DNA of 64,000 nucleotides from Candidatus Aminicenantota bacterium (GCA_014360005.1 JACIYI010000002.1:1-64000); one strand, 5' to 3'. Shown: positions 25,890 through 35,881, counted from the stretch's first letter. Notes: generated from the letters alone by a model not told the origin. Numbers and translations are program-made.

Positions 25890-26648
25890 TCATTCTTTGA
25901 TTTTTACCCAGATCCTGGTCAGGCCCCGCTCATTCTCAAAGCGCAGCTCAAAAACATCGGGAAAGGCTTTGAACAGCTGGGACAGCTGGCGGAAACCGTA
26001 GGTCCGGGGGTCAAAGCCCGGGTCCAGCTGCCTCAGGTAAAAGCCGATGGTGCTGAGCTTGGCCCAGCCATCCTCATCGGTGGCCATATCTACAGCCGCC
26101 TTCAGCAGGGGCAACGGGTCATAGCCGCGGGGCTTATGCTCTTCGGCGGCCTTTTCCGTCCCGGCTTTTCTCTTCCTTTCCTTTTCTCTTTCTCTCGGCC
26201 CCAGGTTCTCAGTGTAGATGAAAACGTTGCAGGCGTTGACGAAGGCCTTGGGAGTGGAGCGCTTGCCAATGCCCATGACGAAGAACCCAGCCTCCCGGAT
26301 CCTGGTGGCCAGACGGGTGTAGTCGGAGTCGCTGGAGACGATGCAGAAACCGTCCACCAGTCGGCTGTGCAGGATGTCCATGGCGTCGATAATCAGGGCG
26401 CTGTCGGTGGCATTTTTGCCGACGGTGTAGCGGAACTGCTGCACCGGCTGGATGGCGTTCTCGTGCAGGGCTTTCTTCCAGCCAGCCATGTTGACCGTGG
26501 TCCAGTCCCCGTAAATTCTCCTGATAGTAATCAGGCCGTACTTGCCCACCTCGGCCAGGATATCGCCAATCAGGGAAGGCTGGGCATTGTCGCCGTCTAT
26601 CAGCAGGGCAATCTTGCGGCTTCTCTCTTCAGTTATGCTTTCAATCAT
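25890..26648 (-). CDS. NYN-domain (LabA-like) putative nuclease with C-terminal OST-HTH/LOTUS domain
   Basis: 252 residues. The N-terminal NYN (PIN-like) domain has IALLIDGDNAQ, YGDWT, KNATDSALIIDAMDI and IVSSDSDYTRLATRIREAG, with the acidic residues expected of a metal-dependent ribonuclease site. After a charged linker (about 150-170) comes an OST-HTH/LOTUS domain (about 180-250: LLKAAVDMATDEDGWAKLSTIG...YGFRQLSQLFKAFPDVFE), which binds RNA in other proteins. The combination implies RNA processing or decay, but no substrate is known. GGAG precedes the ATG. Confidence 0.85.
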   Translation of the reverse strand: MIESITEERSRKIALLIDGDNAQPSLIGDILAEVGKYGLITIRRIYGDWTTVNMAGWKKALHENAIQPVQQFRYTVGKNATDSALIIDAMDILHSRLVDGFCIVSSDSDYTRLATRIREAGFFVMGIGKRSTPKAFVNACNVFIYTENLGPREREKERKRKAGTEKAAEEHKPRGYDPLPLLKAAVDMATDEDGWAKLSTIGFYLRQLDPGFDPRTYGFRQLSQLFKAFPDVFELRFENERGLTRIWVKIKE

Positions 26649-26788
26649 GTTAGCTCCAGATACAATATTTCAGCGAATTTTATTAAATTCGTCGTTTATA
26701 TTATTGCACACCTTGGGTAGAATTATCAAAAGAGATTGGCCAGACCCGGCCGCAGTGACCTGGAGCCGGGGCTGACGGAGGCCAGGTT

Positions 26789-27421
26789 ATGGACCTTAAC
26801 AGCGCGGCTTTTATCTTTTCCATACTGGTTTCGGCCACAGCCGCCATCATCGCCGACCACCGGAACCAGAGGCTGCTGGCCTACTTTTTCCGGCCCTTTA
26901 CCATTATCCTGATGATCGGCCTGCTGGTTGAAACCCGACCTTATTCCTTTTACCGGAACGCGGTGGTGGCCGGTCTGGCCCTGTGCCTGCTGGGTGAGGT
27001 GATGATGATGCTGAAAAAGAAGCGCTTTCTTACCGGCCTGGCCTTCTTCCTGGGAGCTCTGGCCGTCTTCACCGTCGCCTTTTACAGCCGGGTGACCCGG
27101 GAATTCCTGAGCTGGCCGGTGATTCCCCTGGCTTTGCTGGCGGCCGCGGTCTTATTCCTTATCTGGCCGGGGCTCAAGCGGGAGCGGGCTCCGGTCCTGT
27201 TGTATCTCCTGGTCCTTCTGACCATGACCCGGGTCGGCCTGGAGCAACCCCATCAGCTTCCTGGGACTGGCCCCTGGCTGGCGGCTGCTGGCAGTTTCCT
27301 GTTCCTCCTCTCCGACTCGGTCCTGGCCATCAACCGCTACCGTCGGCCATTCAGCTCGGCCCAGGTCATAATTCTTTCCACCTTCTATTTGGCCCTGCTG
27401 CTCCTCGCCCTATCGGCCTGA
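26789..27421 (+). CDS. YhhN family membrane protein (lysoplasmalogenase-like)
   Basis: 210 residues with about eight hydrophobic segments, matching the YhhN/TMEM86 family. Eukaryotic members hydrolyse lysoplasmalogens; bacterial members are mostly untested. The conserved membrane acidic positions are visible as LLGEVMMML (the usual Asp replaced by Glu) and LFLLSDSVLAINRYRRPF. GGAGG lies 7 nt before the ATG. It is divergent from the NYN gene, and the next gene is a histidine kinase on the same strand 93 nt away. Confidence 0.75.
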   Translation: MDLNSAAFIFSILVSATAAIIADHRNQRLLAYFFRPFTIILMIGLLVETRPYSFYRNAVVAGLALCLLGEVMMMLKKKRFLTGLAFFLGALAVFTVAFYSRVTREFLSWPVIPLALLAAAVLFLIWPGLKRERAPVLLYLLVLLTMTRVGLEQPHQLPGTGPWLAAAGSFLFLLSDSVLAINRYRRPFSSAQVIILSTFYLALLLLALSA

Positions 27422-27514
27422 GGAAGCCCTTCCGGGTTAACCGAAATCACCCGCAGCGGCGATTGATTTTTTTCAGTTAAAATTATTAAATTATCGCTAA
27501 CAAGGAGGCCGTAT

Positions 27515-30370
27515 ATGGAGCTGCATCTTCAGACCCTCATCGACAGCATCAGTGACGCCTTGGTGGCCGTCGATTCCAGCGGCCAGGTTGTCATCTGGAA
27601 TCCCGGAGCCGAAGAGATGTTCGGCTACAGGAGAAAGGAAGCCATCGGCCAGCAGATAGATGAACTCATCGGCGGCCCCGAAGAAAAAGCAGCCAAAAAA
27701 ATTACCAGGAACATCCTGAACCGCCGGGTTTCCAACTTTATCGCCACCCGGTACCGTAAGGACGGGAAGCCAGTCAGTGTCAGTATTTCGGCTTCGCCCG
27801 TGGTTTACAAGAACTTCCTCATCGGGGCCGTGGCTGTTTACAAGGACATCAGCGAACTAATCCACAAGGACAAGATGCTGGCCCATACCAACAAACTGCT
27901 CCGGGCCATCAGCGATATCAACCAGATGATCATCCAGGTCAAAGACCCGGAAGAACTCCTGAACCGGGCCGCCCGCAGCCTGAAGGAAAACGGGAAGTAC
28001 GGGCAGATACAGATGGTCATGGTGGATGACCGGCTGCAGCCGGTTAAATTCCTGAGCGGCCGGGAGGAAAAGCCCCGGCGCTGTTCAACTCCCTGCCTGG
28101 AACGGGTCCTGAAAAGAAAGCGTTCTCTTTTTATTCCAGACGTCCACAAGAGTTCGCTCTGTCGGAATTGCTCTTACCGGAAGAGCGGCGGCTGGGCGGT
28201 AATTTTCCTGCTCGAACACAACCGGGAAGTTTTCGGAGTCATGCAGGTCGGTTATCCCCGGGACATCTTTGACCAGGCTGGAGAAATAAAGCTGCTGGAA
28301 GAAATCGCCGGCGACCTGGGCTTTGCCCTTTATTCCATCCGGAAAGAAAAGGAAAAGCAGCGGGTGGAAATTGAGCTTAAAAACCTGCAACATTTCCAGG
28401 AAAAAATCCTGACCAGCCTGGCCGAGGGGGTGGTGGTAGAAAACACCCGGGGGATAATCACCTACGTCAACCCGGCCCTGGAGCAAATGCTGGCCTATAA
28501 ACCGGGAGAACTCCTGGGTAAGCACTGGAGCGTATTTATCCCCGAAGACCAGTTAGAACAGGTTCGGCGAAAATCCCGGTCCCGCCAGTCGAGAACCCAG
28601 GAGCGCTACGAAGCCCGGTTGAAGACCCGGGACGGGCGGCTGATCCCGGTCCTGATCCATGCCCACTCCATCTTTGACAGGAAGAAATTCAGCGGGGTGG
28701 TTTCGGTCATTACCGATATTTCCAACCTCAAGAAAATAGAGGAAGAGTTGCGGATATCCAGGGAGGAAGCTCTGGCCGCCAGCCGGGCCAAGAGCGAATT
28801 CCTGGCCAACATGAGTCATGAAATCAGAACCCCGATGAACGGCATCATCGGCATGATTGAATTAACCCTGCAAACAGAACTGACTGAAGAACAGCTCCAG
28901 TTTCTCAAGGCCGCCCGGGCTTCGGCCGAGTCCCTGCTGACCATCCTCAACGACATCCTGGATTTTTCTAAAATTGAAGCCCGGATGATCGAGCTGGTGC
29001 CGGCTGAGTTCAACTTGCAAAACTCTATCACTGAAATCGTTGCCACCCTGGCCCTGCTGGCCCACCAGAAAGGGCTCGAGCTACTCTGCCATGTGCCCCC
29101 TTCCCTGCCTGAATCAGTCATCGGCGACACCAGCCGCCTCCGCCAGGTTCTGCTGAACCTGGTCAGCAACGCCATTAAGTTCACCGAGAAAGGCGAAGTA
29201 GCCGTCGAGGTGCAGGAAGAATCCAGGACGGCCCAGGATATTACCCTCCATTTCCAGGTGCGCGACACCGGTATCGGCATTCCCCGGGACAAGCTGGATA
29301 GCATCTTCCAGCCCTTCGTCCAGGCCGACGCCTCCTTCAGCCGCAAGTACGGCGGCACCGGCCTGGGGCTGGCCATAACCTCCCAGCTGGTCAGCCTGAT
29401 GGGTGGCCGCATCTGGGCCGAGAGCGAAGTCGGTCGCGGCAGCACCTTTCATTTCACCGTCCAGCTGGGGCTAACCCCGCGGCGCCGGCCGGCGGCCGTT
29501 CCGGCCACTCTCAGCGCAGTTCACGGGCTCCGGGTGCTGGTGGTGGACGATAACGAGACCAACAGAATCATCCTGAAAGAGATGCTCCAGAGCTGGCGGA
29601 TGAAGCCAAAAGAAGCCGCCTCCGGGCCTCAGGCCCTGGAGTTAATCCGGGCTGCTATCGCCCGAAAGGAAGCCTTCGAACTTTTCATTCTGGACCTGTC
29701 CATGCCGGAAATGGACGGCTTCGAGCTGATCAGGAAGGTCAAAGAAATTAAAGAAGCGCGCTCCGTGCCCATCATCATCCTGACCTCGGCCGACCGGGTG
29801 GGCGACCTGCACCAGGCCCGGGAACTGGGAGTTCAGGCCTACCTGGTCAAACCGGTCCGGCCCTCCGACCTTCTCGATACCATCATGGCCATCAAGGGGA
29901 CGGCCGACGTTGAGCCTAAACTGGAAGTTCCAATAACCGAGCGGACCCTGCCCGAATTCCGTCGCAAGTATAATATCCTGCTGGCTGAAGACAACCCGGT
30001 CAACCAGAAGGTAGCCATCCACCTGCTGCAAAAAAAGGGGCACCGGGTGGCCGTGGCCGAGAACGGGCGGCAAGTGCTGGAATTCCTGGAAAAGGAAAAA
30101 TTCGACCTGGTGTTGATGGACGTCCAGATGCCAGAGATGGATGGATTCGAAGCCACCAGGCTGATTCGGCAGAAGGAAAGAGCCAGCGGCGTGCACCTGC
30201 CGATAGTGGCCATGACCGCCCACGCCATGAAAGGTGACCGGGAAAAGTGCCTGGAAGCCGGGATGGATGATTACGTGGCCAAGCCGCTCTACCCGGAACA
30301 GTTATACCGGGCCATTGAACGGGCCATCGGGCGGCGGAAGGTGCCAGAAAAACCAGAGCAGCCTAATTAA
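27515..30370 (+). CDS. Hybrid sensor histidine kinase (PAS-GAF-PAS-HisKA-HATPase-REC-REC)
   Basis: 951 residues, with no membrane segment, so cytoplasmic sensing. Order: PAS (5-115), GAF-like domain (135-285), PAS (295-415), HisKA with NMSHEIRTPMNG (phospho-His435), HATPase (540-655; DTGIGIPRDKL, GGTGLGLAI), receiver 1 (670-790; Asp727 in LDLSMPEMDG) and receiver 2 (825-940; Asp869 in MDVQMPEMDG, Lys in YVAKPL). The layout is that of a multistep phosphorelay. The GAF segment has a cysteine cluster (CSTPC near 191-195 and CRNC near 215-218) that could bind a metal or cluster. AAGGAGG precedes the ATG. The matching Hpt gene follows 20 nt downstream; the final response regulator is not in the window. 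Confidence 0.93.
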   Translation: MELHLQTLIDSISDALVAVDSSGQVVIWNPGAEEMFGYRRKEAIGQQIDELIGGPEEKAAKKITRNILNRRVSNFIATRYRKDGKPVSVSISASPVVYKNFLIGAVAVYKDISELIHKDKMLAHTNKLLRAISDINQMIIQVKDPEELLNRAARSLKENGKYGQIQMVMVDDRLQPVKFLSGREEKPRRCSTPCLERVLKRKRSLFIPDVHKSSLCRNCSYRKSGGWAVIFLLEHNREVFGVMQVGYPRDIFDQAGEIKLLEEIAGDLGFALYSIRKEKEKQRVEIELKNLQHFQEKILTSLAEGVVVENTRGIITYVNPALEQMLAYKPGELLGKHWSVFIPEDQLEQVRRKSRSRQSRTQERYEARLKTRDGRLIPVLIHAHSIFDRKKFSGVVSVITDISNLKKIEEELRISREEALAASRAKSEFLANMSHEIRTPMNGIIGMIELTLQTELTEEQLQFLKAARASAESLLTILNDILDFSKIEARMIELVPAEFNLQNSITEIVATLALLAHQKGLELLCHVPPSLPESVIGDTSRLRQVLLNLVSNAIKFTEKGEVAVEVQEESRTAQDITLHFQVRDTGIGIPRDKLDSIFQPFVQADASFSRKYGGTGLGLAITSQLVSLMGGRIWAESEVGRGSTFHFTVQLGLTPRRRPAAVPATLSAVHGLRVLVVDDNETNRIILKEMLQSWRMKPKEAASGPQALELIRAAIARKEAFELFILDLSMPEMDGFELIRKVKEIKEARSVPIIILTSADRVGDLHQARELGVQAYLVKPVRPSDLLDTIMAIKGTADVEPKLEVPITERTLPEFRRKYNILLAEDNPVNQKVAIHLLQKKGHRVAVAENGRQVLEFLEKEKFDLVLMDVQMPEMDGFEATRLIRQKERASGVHLPIVAMTAHAMKGDREKCLEAGMDDYVAKPLYPEQLYRAIERAIGRRKVPEKPEQPN

Positions 30371-30390
30371 TAAGCCGGAGGAGGGCAAAA

Positions 30391-30744
30391 ATGCCAGAAG
30401 AAACTGAACGGGCACACCCAATTAACAGGAAAGAAGTCCTGGAGAGAATCGGCGGCGATGAAACTTTCCTTAAAGAACTGCTGGAACTTTATGACGAGGA
30501 ATTTAACACCAAGTCTCAGGAGCTGGAAAAGGCCATCCAGGAAAAAGATTTCCAGACTATTCGGGAAGCTGGACATTACCTAAAAGGTGCTTCGGCCAAC
30601 CTCAGTCTGCCCGGGTTGAGAGAAGCCTCCTGGAAGATGGAACAGGCCGGCCAGGACCAGGACCTGGAGGTAGCCAGACAGGCCTTGCTGTCGCTCAAAC
30701 AAGAATACCAACGCCTCCGGGAATACCTGGGAAGTGAAGCTTGA
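30391..30744 (+). CDS. Histidine phosphotransfer (Hpt) protein
   Basis: 117 residues, all helical by composition, with the Hpt site AGHYLKGASANL (phospho-His62). It would pass phosphate from a receiver domain of the hybrid kinase just upstream to a response regulator elsewhere. GGAGG lies 8 nt before the ATG, and 20 nt separate it from the kinase gene. Confidence 0.9.
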   Translation: MPEETERAHPINRKEVLERIGGDETFLKELLELYDEEFNTKSQELEKAIQEKDFQTIREAGHYLKGASANLSLPGLREASWKMEQAGQDQDLEVARQALLSLKQEYQRLREYLGSEA

Positions 30745-30803
30745 AGCCAGGACTGCAGCTTGAATCAGCCCTGAATCCTGAAATTTTCAATGAGAGGAGG
30801 CGG

Positions 30804-31145
30804 CTAATCCCGGACCAAATGCGGCATTTCCCCGGGAATTTCCAGGCTGAGCTCCACCAGTCCCCGCACCTCTCCACCCCAGGTCCAGGCAGCCTGGTAG
30901 ATAATTTTTTTCTGGCCCTGCTTTTCAATGGTATAGACATTGGGACGGCTGGTCTCCAGGATTTGCCTGATTTTCTCCCTGGATTCCGGGCGGTGGCAAT
31001 CCCTGATGTTTTTGCCCAGCAGGGACATCCCACCTTCCTCCTTAAAAACCAAAGCTGCCTGGCGGTTGAGAAAAATAATCTTGCCGTCTACATCCGTTAT
31101 AGTTATGGCTCCGGGAAATTCTTCCATCCAGTCAGCTTTGTCCAT
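30804..31145 (-). CDS. Single-domain PAS protein
   Basis: 113 residues forming one PAS domain: PGAITITDVDGKIIFLNRQAALVF, GKNIRDCHRPESREKIRQIL, then IEKQGQKKIIYQAAW and GLVELSLEIPGEMPHLVRD. No output domain is attached. It resembles stand-alone PAS proteins related to the PAS part of DUF438 proteins. It is convergent with the hybrid kinase/Hpt pair and could be a partner or an unrelated sensor. GGAGAG precedes the ATG. Confidence 0.75.
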   Translation of the reverse strand: MDKADWMEEFPGAITITDVDGKIIFLNRQAALVFKEEGGMSLLGKNIRDCHRPESREKIRQILETSRPNVYTIEKQGQKKIIYQAAWTWGGEVRGLVELSLEIPGEMPHLVRD

Positions 31146-31269
31146 CTGTCTCTCCCTGATTCTTCCTGGTTGCCCGCGGGGGCTTATTCCTGATATAGAT
31201 TTATACAGGAAATTATGGTCTCATGGTAGACTGTTCTGGATTTAATGAAAATGGCCGGGGGGAACTGGC

Positions 31270-33141
31270 ATGAGAAAAAATAATGGAACCGAATTAAAAG
31301 TGGATTTCTGCAAGCCAGACCCGAAAAATACGGGTGACCAGGTGGCAAGGCGGGTCTATAGAACCGCTTCAGTCTTGGTGGTAGCAGTCGCTATGTTCCT
31401 GGCCATCAGTCTTCAGGGCTGTGCGGCTGAAGCCAGAGAGCCTGACCCGGGGGCTGTTTTCTGCATTCAGACTGACAATGATTATAAAAGTCCGTACCCA
31501 TTATCATCACCCCTTTCAACTCTTCAAAAAGCAGAACGTACTTCGCTCCAGGTTAGGATCCAGGAATTTTTGGCCCGGAAAACTGGTCTGGAGCAGCTGG
31601 AAAAAGCCGAGCAGCAATTAAAGCCTCTGGTTGATTCGGTAGCCCTGGACCTTTATCTGCTTTACTTCTGGCTAAAGGGGCAGCCGCTGGAAGGTCTGGT
31701 GCTGGCCCGGCTGCAACTTCGGCAGGAAAACGACGACCCCGCTCTTCTGGCCAACACCGCCGCCTTTCTCTACAGCCTCGGAGAATACCAGTTAGGGCTG
31801 GAAGCGCTGGAGTCCGCCCGGAACTCGGCCCCTGATAATCCAGTAGTTCTTAACAACCTGGGAGTGCTGCAATGTGCTCTGGGTCGGACGGAGGAGGCCA
31901 GGAAGCTTTTTCTTAAAGCGACGGCGTTAGATAACTACCAGGCTGAGGCTAACCGGGCTTTATATCTTTTAAGCCTGGCCGGCCATCCCCAGGACAGCAC
32001 CTCCAACTACCTGAAGAATTCTCTCCTGGGAGCCTACCGTCAATCCCTGGCCAGTGACCTCAACGGACTGCCGCTGCCCCAGTCTTTCCAGCATGAAATC
32101 TTCCTGGCCCGGCCCGAACTGCCGGGGGACTTTGAATCCTACCGCCGGCTCATCCCCTTCTACCAGACTGCCTTTCTGGAAATGGAAAGAAAAGAAGTGG
32201 ACCTGCACCAGAAGTTGGAACGGTTGCTGGCCGCCGGCCTGAATTTCCCGGAAACAGAAACTTCTGTCAGCGACGGCCTGGCTCTGAGCTCCAGCCGGGC
32301 TTATTCCCATCTCAACCAAAAAGAAGGGCAGCTGGATTTTCTGGAAAGGGAAATTGAAGGGCCGGTGGACCTGGAGCTGACCCAGTTCCTGTCGCGGGCC
32401 AGCAGCCAGCTGGAAGCTGTATTCAAGGATTACCAGAAAAGGGAGAAAGATTGCCTGGCCCGGCCCCGGGCTGAAAGGCTGGACTGCGTGGAGAAAGCCC
32501 GGAGCGAATATTGCCAGCGCTACCGCCAGCAGGCCGAGTTCTTCTACCAGAGGTACAAAAAGATTGTGTTGAATTATTTTCAGCAGGCCGAGCCCCGGCT
32601 CAAGAATTTTGTCAACAGCTTTTACTTCTGGGTTCGTTATTTGCCGGAAGAACAGAGGCTCAGGAAAACAACCGAGGCCGAACTCAGAGTCTGGCGGCTC
32701 TACCAGCGGCTGTGGGAAAAAACTTTCCTGATGCTGACCAAAATCAGCCCGCCGGCTTTCACCGACTGCCTGTCGGCCCTGCCCCTGGAACCGGAAAGGC
32801 CGGCCGAGCCTGTAATTACCCTGTATGACCCTTTTTCGGCCCTCACTCTTGACTACCAGGATGGACTGCTGACTTTCAGGGTAAGGGCGGACAGGATAAT
32901 CTTTTCTCTGCGCCGGCCTCTGGCCGAGCTCATGTCTCCCGGGCCGGCCCCGATGTCCACCATCCACCTCTACCCGCCCGAGACTTCGGGCACCCGGCCG
33001 CTTTACCTGGTGCTGGAAGCCGGGGGTAAGCTGACCGACCTGGGGGAGCTTGGGCCCTGGGCCTACGCCGGGTTGAGCAGCAGCACTGCCTGGAAAATGC
33101 TGATTAACCTCAGCCTGCCCCAACCGGCAAAAAACAGATAG
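31270..33141 (+). CDS. TPR-containing lipoprotein, function unknown
   Basis: 623 residues. After a long N-terminal stretch, a hydrophobic segment ends in a lipobox (SLQGC, Cys near residue 51), so it is probably lipid-anchored. Residues 160-240 contain two to three TPR-like repeats (LLANTAAFLYSLGEYQLGLE, VLNNLGVLQCALGRTEEARK). The remaining two-thirds is helical, charged and coiled-coil-like (residues 300-500), with no recognised domain. GGGGGGAA lies 7 nt before the ATG. Internal start codons closer to the hydrophobic segment are possible. Confidence 0.65.
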   Translation: MRKNNGTELKVDFCKPDPKNTGDQVARRVYRTASVLVVAVAMFLAISLQGCAAEAREPDPGAVFCIQTDNDYKSPYPLSSPLSTLQKAERTSLQVRIQEFLARKTGLEQLEKAEQQLKPLVDSVALDLYLLYFWLKGQPLEGLVLARLQLRQENDDPALLANTAAFLYSLGEYQLGLEALESARNSAPDNPVVLNNLGVLQCALGRTEEARKLFLKATALDNYQAEANRALYLLSLAGHPQDSTSNYLKNSLLGAYRQSLASDLNGLPLPQSFQHEIFLARPELPGDFESYRRLIPFYQTAFLEMERKEVDLHQKLERLLAAGLNFPETETSVSDGLALSSSRAYSHLNQKEGQLDFLEREIEGPVDLELTQFLSRASSQLEAVFKDYQKREKDCLARPRAERLDCVEKARSEYCQRYRQQAEFFYQRYKKIVLNYFQQAEPRLKNFVNSFYFWVRYLPEEQRLRKTTEAELRVWRLYQRLWEKTFLMLTKISPPAFTDCLSALPLEPERPAEPVITLYDPFSALTLDYQDGLLTFRVRADRIIFSLRRPLAELMSPGPAPMSTIHLYPPETSGTRPLYLVLEAGGKLTDLGELGPWAYAGLSSSTAWKMLINLSLPQPAKNR

Positions 33142-33203
33142 ACAGCCGCTTCTTTTTCCTGATAAGATGGGAAAAATTTTTCAAGGAAAGGCAGGTTTCG
33201 ACC

Positions 33204-34565
33204 ATGGATAGTAAAACCAGAACCCGTTTCCCTAAGACATTCTGGACGGCCAATACCATCGAACTGTTCGAAAGGGCAGCCTACTACTCCATGGCTTCCT
33301 TCATGGTCATCTACCTGAAGGAAGTCCTGGGCATGTCGCCAACCCTGGCCACTTTCCTGAACGGCTCCCTGCTGTGGGGATTGATTTACTTCATGCCGAT
33401 TGTTTCTGGAACCCTGGCCGACAAGTACGGTTTCAAACGTTCGCTGAGTCTTTCTTTCTTCATGCTCTTTGTGGGATACCTGATAATGGGCAACGTCCAG
33501 AAGTTCTGGCCGGCCCTGGCCGGGAGCCAGGCGGCTGTCATCAATTATACCATCCCGGTAGTCGTGGCCATTATCCTGATCGGCCTGGGCGGTTCCATCG
33601 TCAAGCCCTGCATCGCCGGCACCATCCAGAAAACTTCCGGTCTCCAGGCCACCCTGGGCTTCGGCATTTTTTACATGGTGATAAACATCGGCTCAATTAC
33701 CGGCCGCGGCGTTTCCTACTTCATCCGCACCAGCCTGGGGATACCGGCCATCTTCACCTATGCTTCCACTGTTTTTATCTTCGTCGGGCTGCTGGTGGTC
33801 CTGTTTCTTTACCGCGAACCGGAATACGTCAGCGACGGGATAAAGGACAGTCAGCAGGTCAGAAAAAAATCCCTGAAAGAAGCCATACTGGGAATTTTTA
33901 TCGTCCTGAGCAACTTGAAATTTGTCTTCTTCCTGGTGGTCATCGCCCTCTTCTGGTTTCTTTATGTACAGCTCTACAACCTGATGCCGCTCTTCCTGCG
34001 GCACATTGACCCCAACGCCCCGGTGGAACTCTATACCCTGGCCAACCCGCTGATGATTGTCTGCTTCCAGTTGTTGATAACCAGGCTGGTAAAAAGATGG
34101 ACTCCGGTTAAATCCATCCTGCTCGGGGTGGGCGTGACCACCGTCGGCATGCTGCTGAACATCCTGCCAGTTTTGCTTTATTCCGACATCAGCTACCGGG
34201 TGTCCCTGGCCGGGCTGGCCATTCCCATAGCTGGAATTTTCCTACTGGTCAGCATCGCTTCCATGGCTGTGGGGGAAATGATGGCTTCCCCCCGGATTTA
34301 TGAATACATCGGTCGCATCGCCCCCAAGGGAGAAGAAGGGCTGTACCTGGGCTATGCCAACCTGCCGGTGGCCATCGGCAGCATCCTGGGCGGACCGCTG
34401 GGCGGTGCTCTGTACCAGAGGCATATCGCCAGCCCCCTGCAGGCCGGTCAGTCGCCTAATTACCTCATCATCTGGGTGATCATAGCTTTCCTTGGAGTTT
34501 GCTCGATGGCCGGGCTGGCCATTTATGACCGGGTTCTGGCCAGGGAAAAAATTAAGAGCAACTGA
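33204..34565 (+). CDS. POT/PTR-family peptide MFS transporter
   Basis: 453 residues with about 12 membrane segments. The first helix carries ELFERAAYY, matching the ExxER-x-x-YY signature that couples protons to peptide uptake in the POT family. Other conserved parts are SGTLADKYGFKR (MFS loop) and GLGGSIVKPCIAG. It likely imports di- and tripeptides or related short oligomers with protons, feeding amino-acid fermentation. It follows the TPR lipoprotein by 62 nt. Confidence 0.82.
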   Translation: MDSKTRTRFPKTFWTANTIELFERAAYYSMASFMVIYLKEVLGMSPTLATFLNGSLLWGLIYFMPIVSGTLADKYGFKRSLSLSFFMLFVGYLIMGNVQKFWPALAGSQAAVINYTIPVVVAIILIGLGGSIVKPCIAGTIQKTSGLQATLGFGIFYMVINIGSITGRGVSYFIRTSLGIPAIFTYASTVFIFVGLLVVLFLYREPEYVSDGIKDSQQVRKKSLKEAILGIFIVLSNLKFVFFLVVIALFWFLYVQLYNLMPLFLRHIDPNAPVELYTLANPLMIVCFQLLITRLVKRWTPVKSILLGVGVTTVGMLLNILPVLLYSDISYRVSLAGLAIPIAGIFLLVSIASMAVGEMMASPRIYEYIGRIAPKGEEGLYLGYANLPVAIGSILGGPLGGALYQRHIASPLQAGQSPNYLIIWVIIAFLGVCSMAGLAIYDRVLAREKIKSN

Positions 34566-34618
34566 ACCTCGAGGCTATCCACCTGGAATCCCGCGGACCA
34601 GCGGCTCTCCCGCTCTCA

Positions 34619-35881
34619 TTAATTGCCAAACCTGGGGTTGACCACCCCCGAATAGATGGAGCCGAAGGTATAGTTCAGGCCCAGGTAGAGGCCGTAGCTG
34701 TAGGCCGTGGCCAGGGCTTTTCTCTGCAGCAGAATATCCTCCAGGCTCAAGTCCCCCTTGGCCAGATAAATCTGGTCCTTGATCTTGGCAAAGCGTCCGG
34801 AAATCCCCACCGAGAAGCCGCGGTAAAGCCTCAAATTGAGGCTGGCGTTGAAAACCAGGTGGTTCTTGCTGAAATCGTGAAAGTAGTGAAAACCTTCCAG
34901 CGAGGCGTTGACATTTCCCCATGGTTCCTTGATTTCCAGGGTGACGGAAAGGGTTTCACCCAGCAGGGCTTCGCGAGTTTTATCGTAGATGGTCTCCTCA
35001 CGGTAATAATTCAGGTTGAAGCCCACCCGGTACAGAAATCTCAACTGCCGCCGGGTGGATTCGGAATAGGGAAAATAGTTGTATTCAATGGCCGGGGCCG
35101 GATTGAGGTTAAGGTTGATGTTGTTGTAGGTAGAAGAGGACATCCCCAACCAGCCGCCCACTGACCAGTGATTGTTAAGGGCATAAACCGCAAGGGTAGA
35201 CAGGCTGAAACTGCTCTGGTGGGAGGTGATGATGCTGGTTACTTCGTCCTCGGTTATTTTGAACCGGCTGTTGTTAAAACGCCCGGAAAGACCTGATCGG
35301 AATTTCAGTTTTTCCGTAACCCGGCTGGCACTCAGGTTGCTGTGGAGGGAGAAAAAGTTCTTGGTCTGTTCGCCGGACAGGCTGCCGGATAAACCCAGGT
35401 TGAAAACCCAGAAATTCCAGGGGTCCTCGACTTCGGCCGGCGGCAGCCGTTTCTCAAAATCTATCCGCAGGTAATCACCCAGGTCGGTCTTGGCCAGGTA
35501 GGGCACCAGGCCGACCTTCAGCACCCGCACCAGTCCTTTTCTTTCGGTGTCGGCCGAATCAGTCCTGGCCGAAACATATTTCAGCGTATGGTGAATATCG
35601 TAGAAATTGTTGCGGCCGATAAAATTCAAGCTGTATTCCCGGCCGCCGCCGGCTGTGCTCTGAATGGTAATCAGGACGTGAACATCGGCTTCGGTCCGCT
35701 CGCGGACGAAGCTAACGAAGCTCAGTTCCGACCGGATGTAATTCATATCGCACTGGTGGCAGTCAATAAAAACCCGGGGCGGCTCCTGCACCACCCTGGG
35801 TATTCTCTCCTGGGCCGGAGCCAGGGCAGCCAGCAGCCACAGCAGGCTGGCTATCCACAGAAAATACCTGGAAGATTTCAT
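34619..35881 (-). CDS. Exported beta-barrel protein, function unknown
   Basis: 420 residues with a clear signal peptide (about 1-23, LAALAPAQ). A short N-terminal domain follows, with DCHQCDMNYIRSELSFVSFVR (about 39-59), which I recognise as a recurring module of uncharacterised proteins in Bacteroidota and Acidobacteriota. The rest consists of amphipathic strands with aromatic girdles (GLNYTFGS near the end), as expected of an outer-membrane barrel. The CxxC in the N-terminal module is worth noting. GGAGAA precedes the ATG. No operon partner is evident. Confidence 0.65.
   Translation of the reverse strand: MKSSRYFLWIASLLWLLAALAPAQERIPRVVQEPPRVFIDCHQCDMNYIRSELSFVSFVRERTEADVHVLITIQSTAGGGREYSLNFIGRNNFYDIHHTLKYVSARTDSADTERKGLVRVLKVGLVPYLAKTDLGDYLRIDFEKRLPPAEVEDPWNFWVFNLGLSGSLSGEQTKNFFSLHSNLSASRVTEKLKFRSGLSGRFNNSRFKITEDEVTSIITSHQSSFSLSTLAVYALNNHWSVGGWLGMSSSTYNNINLNLNPAPAIEYNYFPYSESTRRQLRFLYRVGFNLNYYREETIYDKTREALLGETLSVTLEIKEPWGNVNASLEGFHYFHDFSKNHLVFNASLNLRLYRGFSVGISGRFAKIKDQIYLAKGDLSLEDILLQRKALATAYSYGLYLGLNYTFGSIYSGVVNPRFGN

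Noticed and set aside
31969-33123. Minus-strand open frame of 384 codons opposite the TPR lipoprotein
   Set aside because: The plus-strand gene has a lipobox, TPR repeats and a ribosome site; the antisense frame has none.
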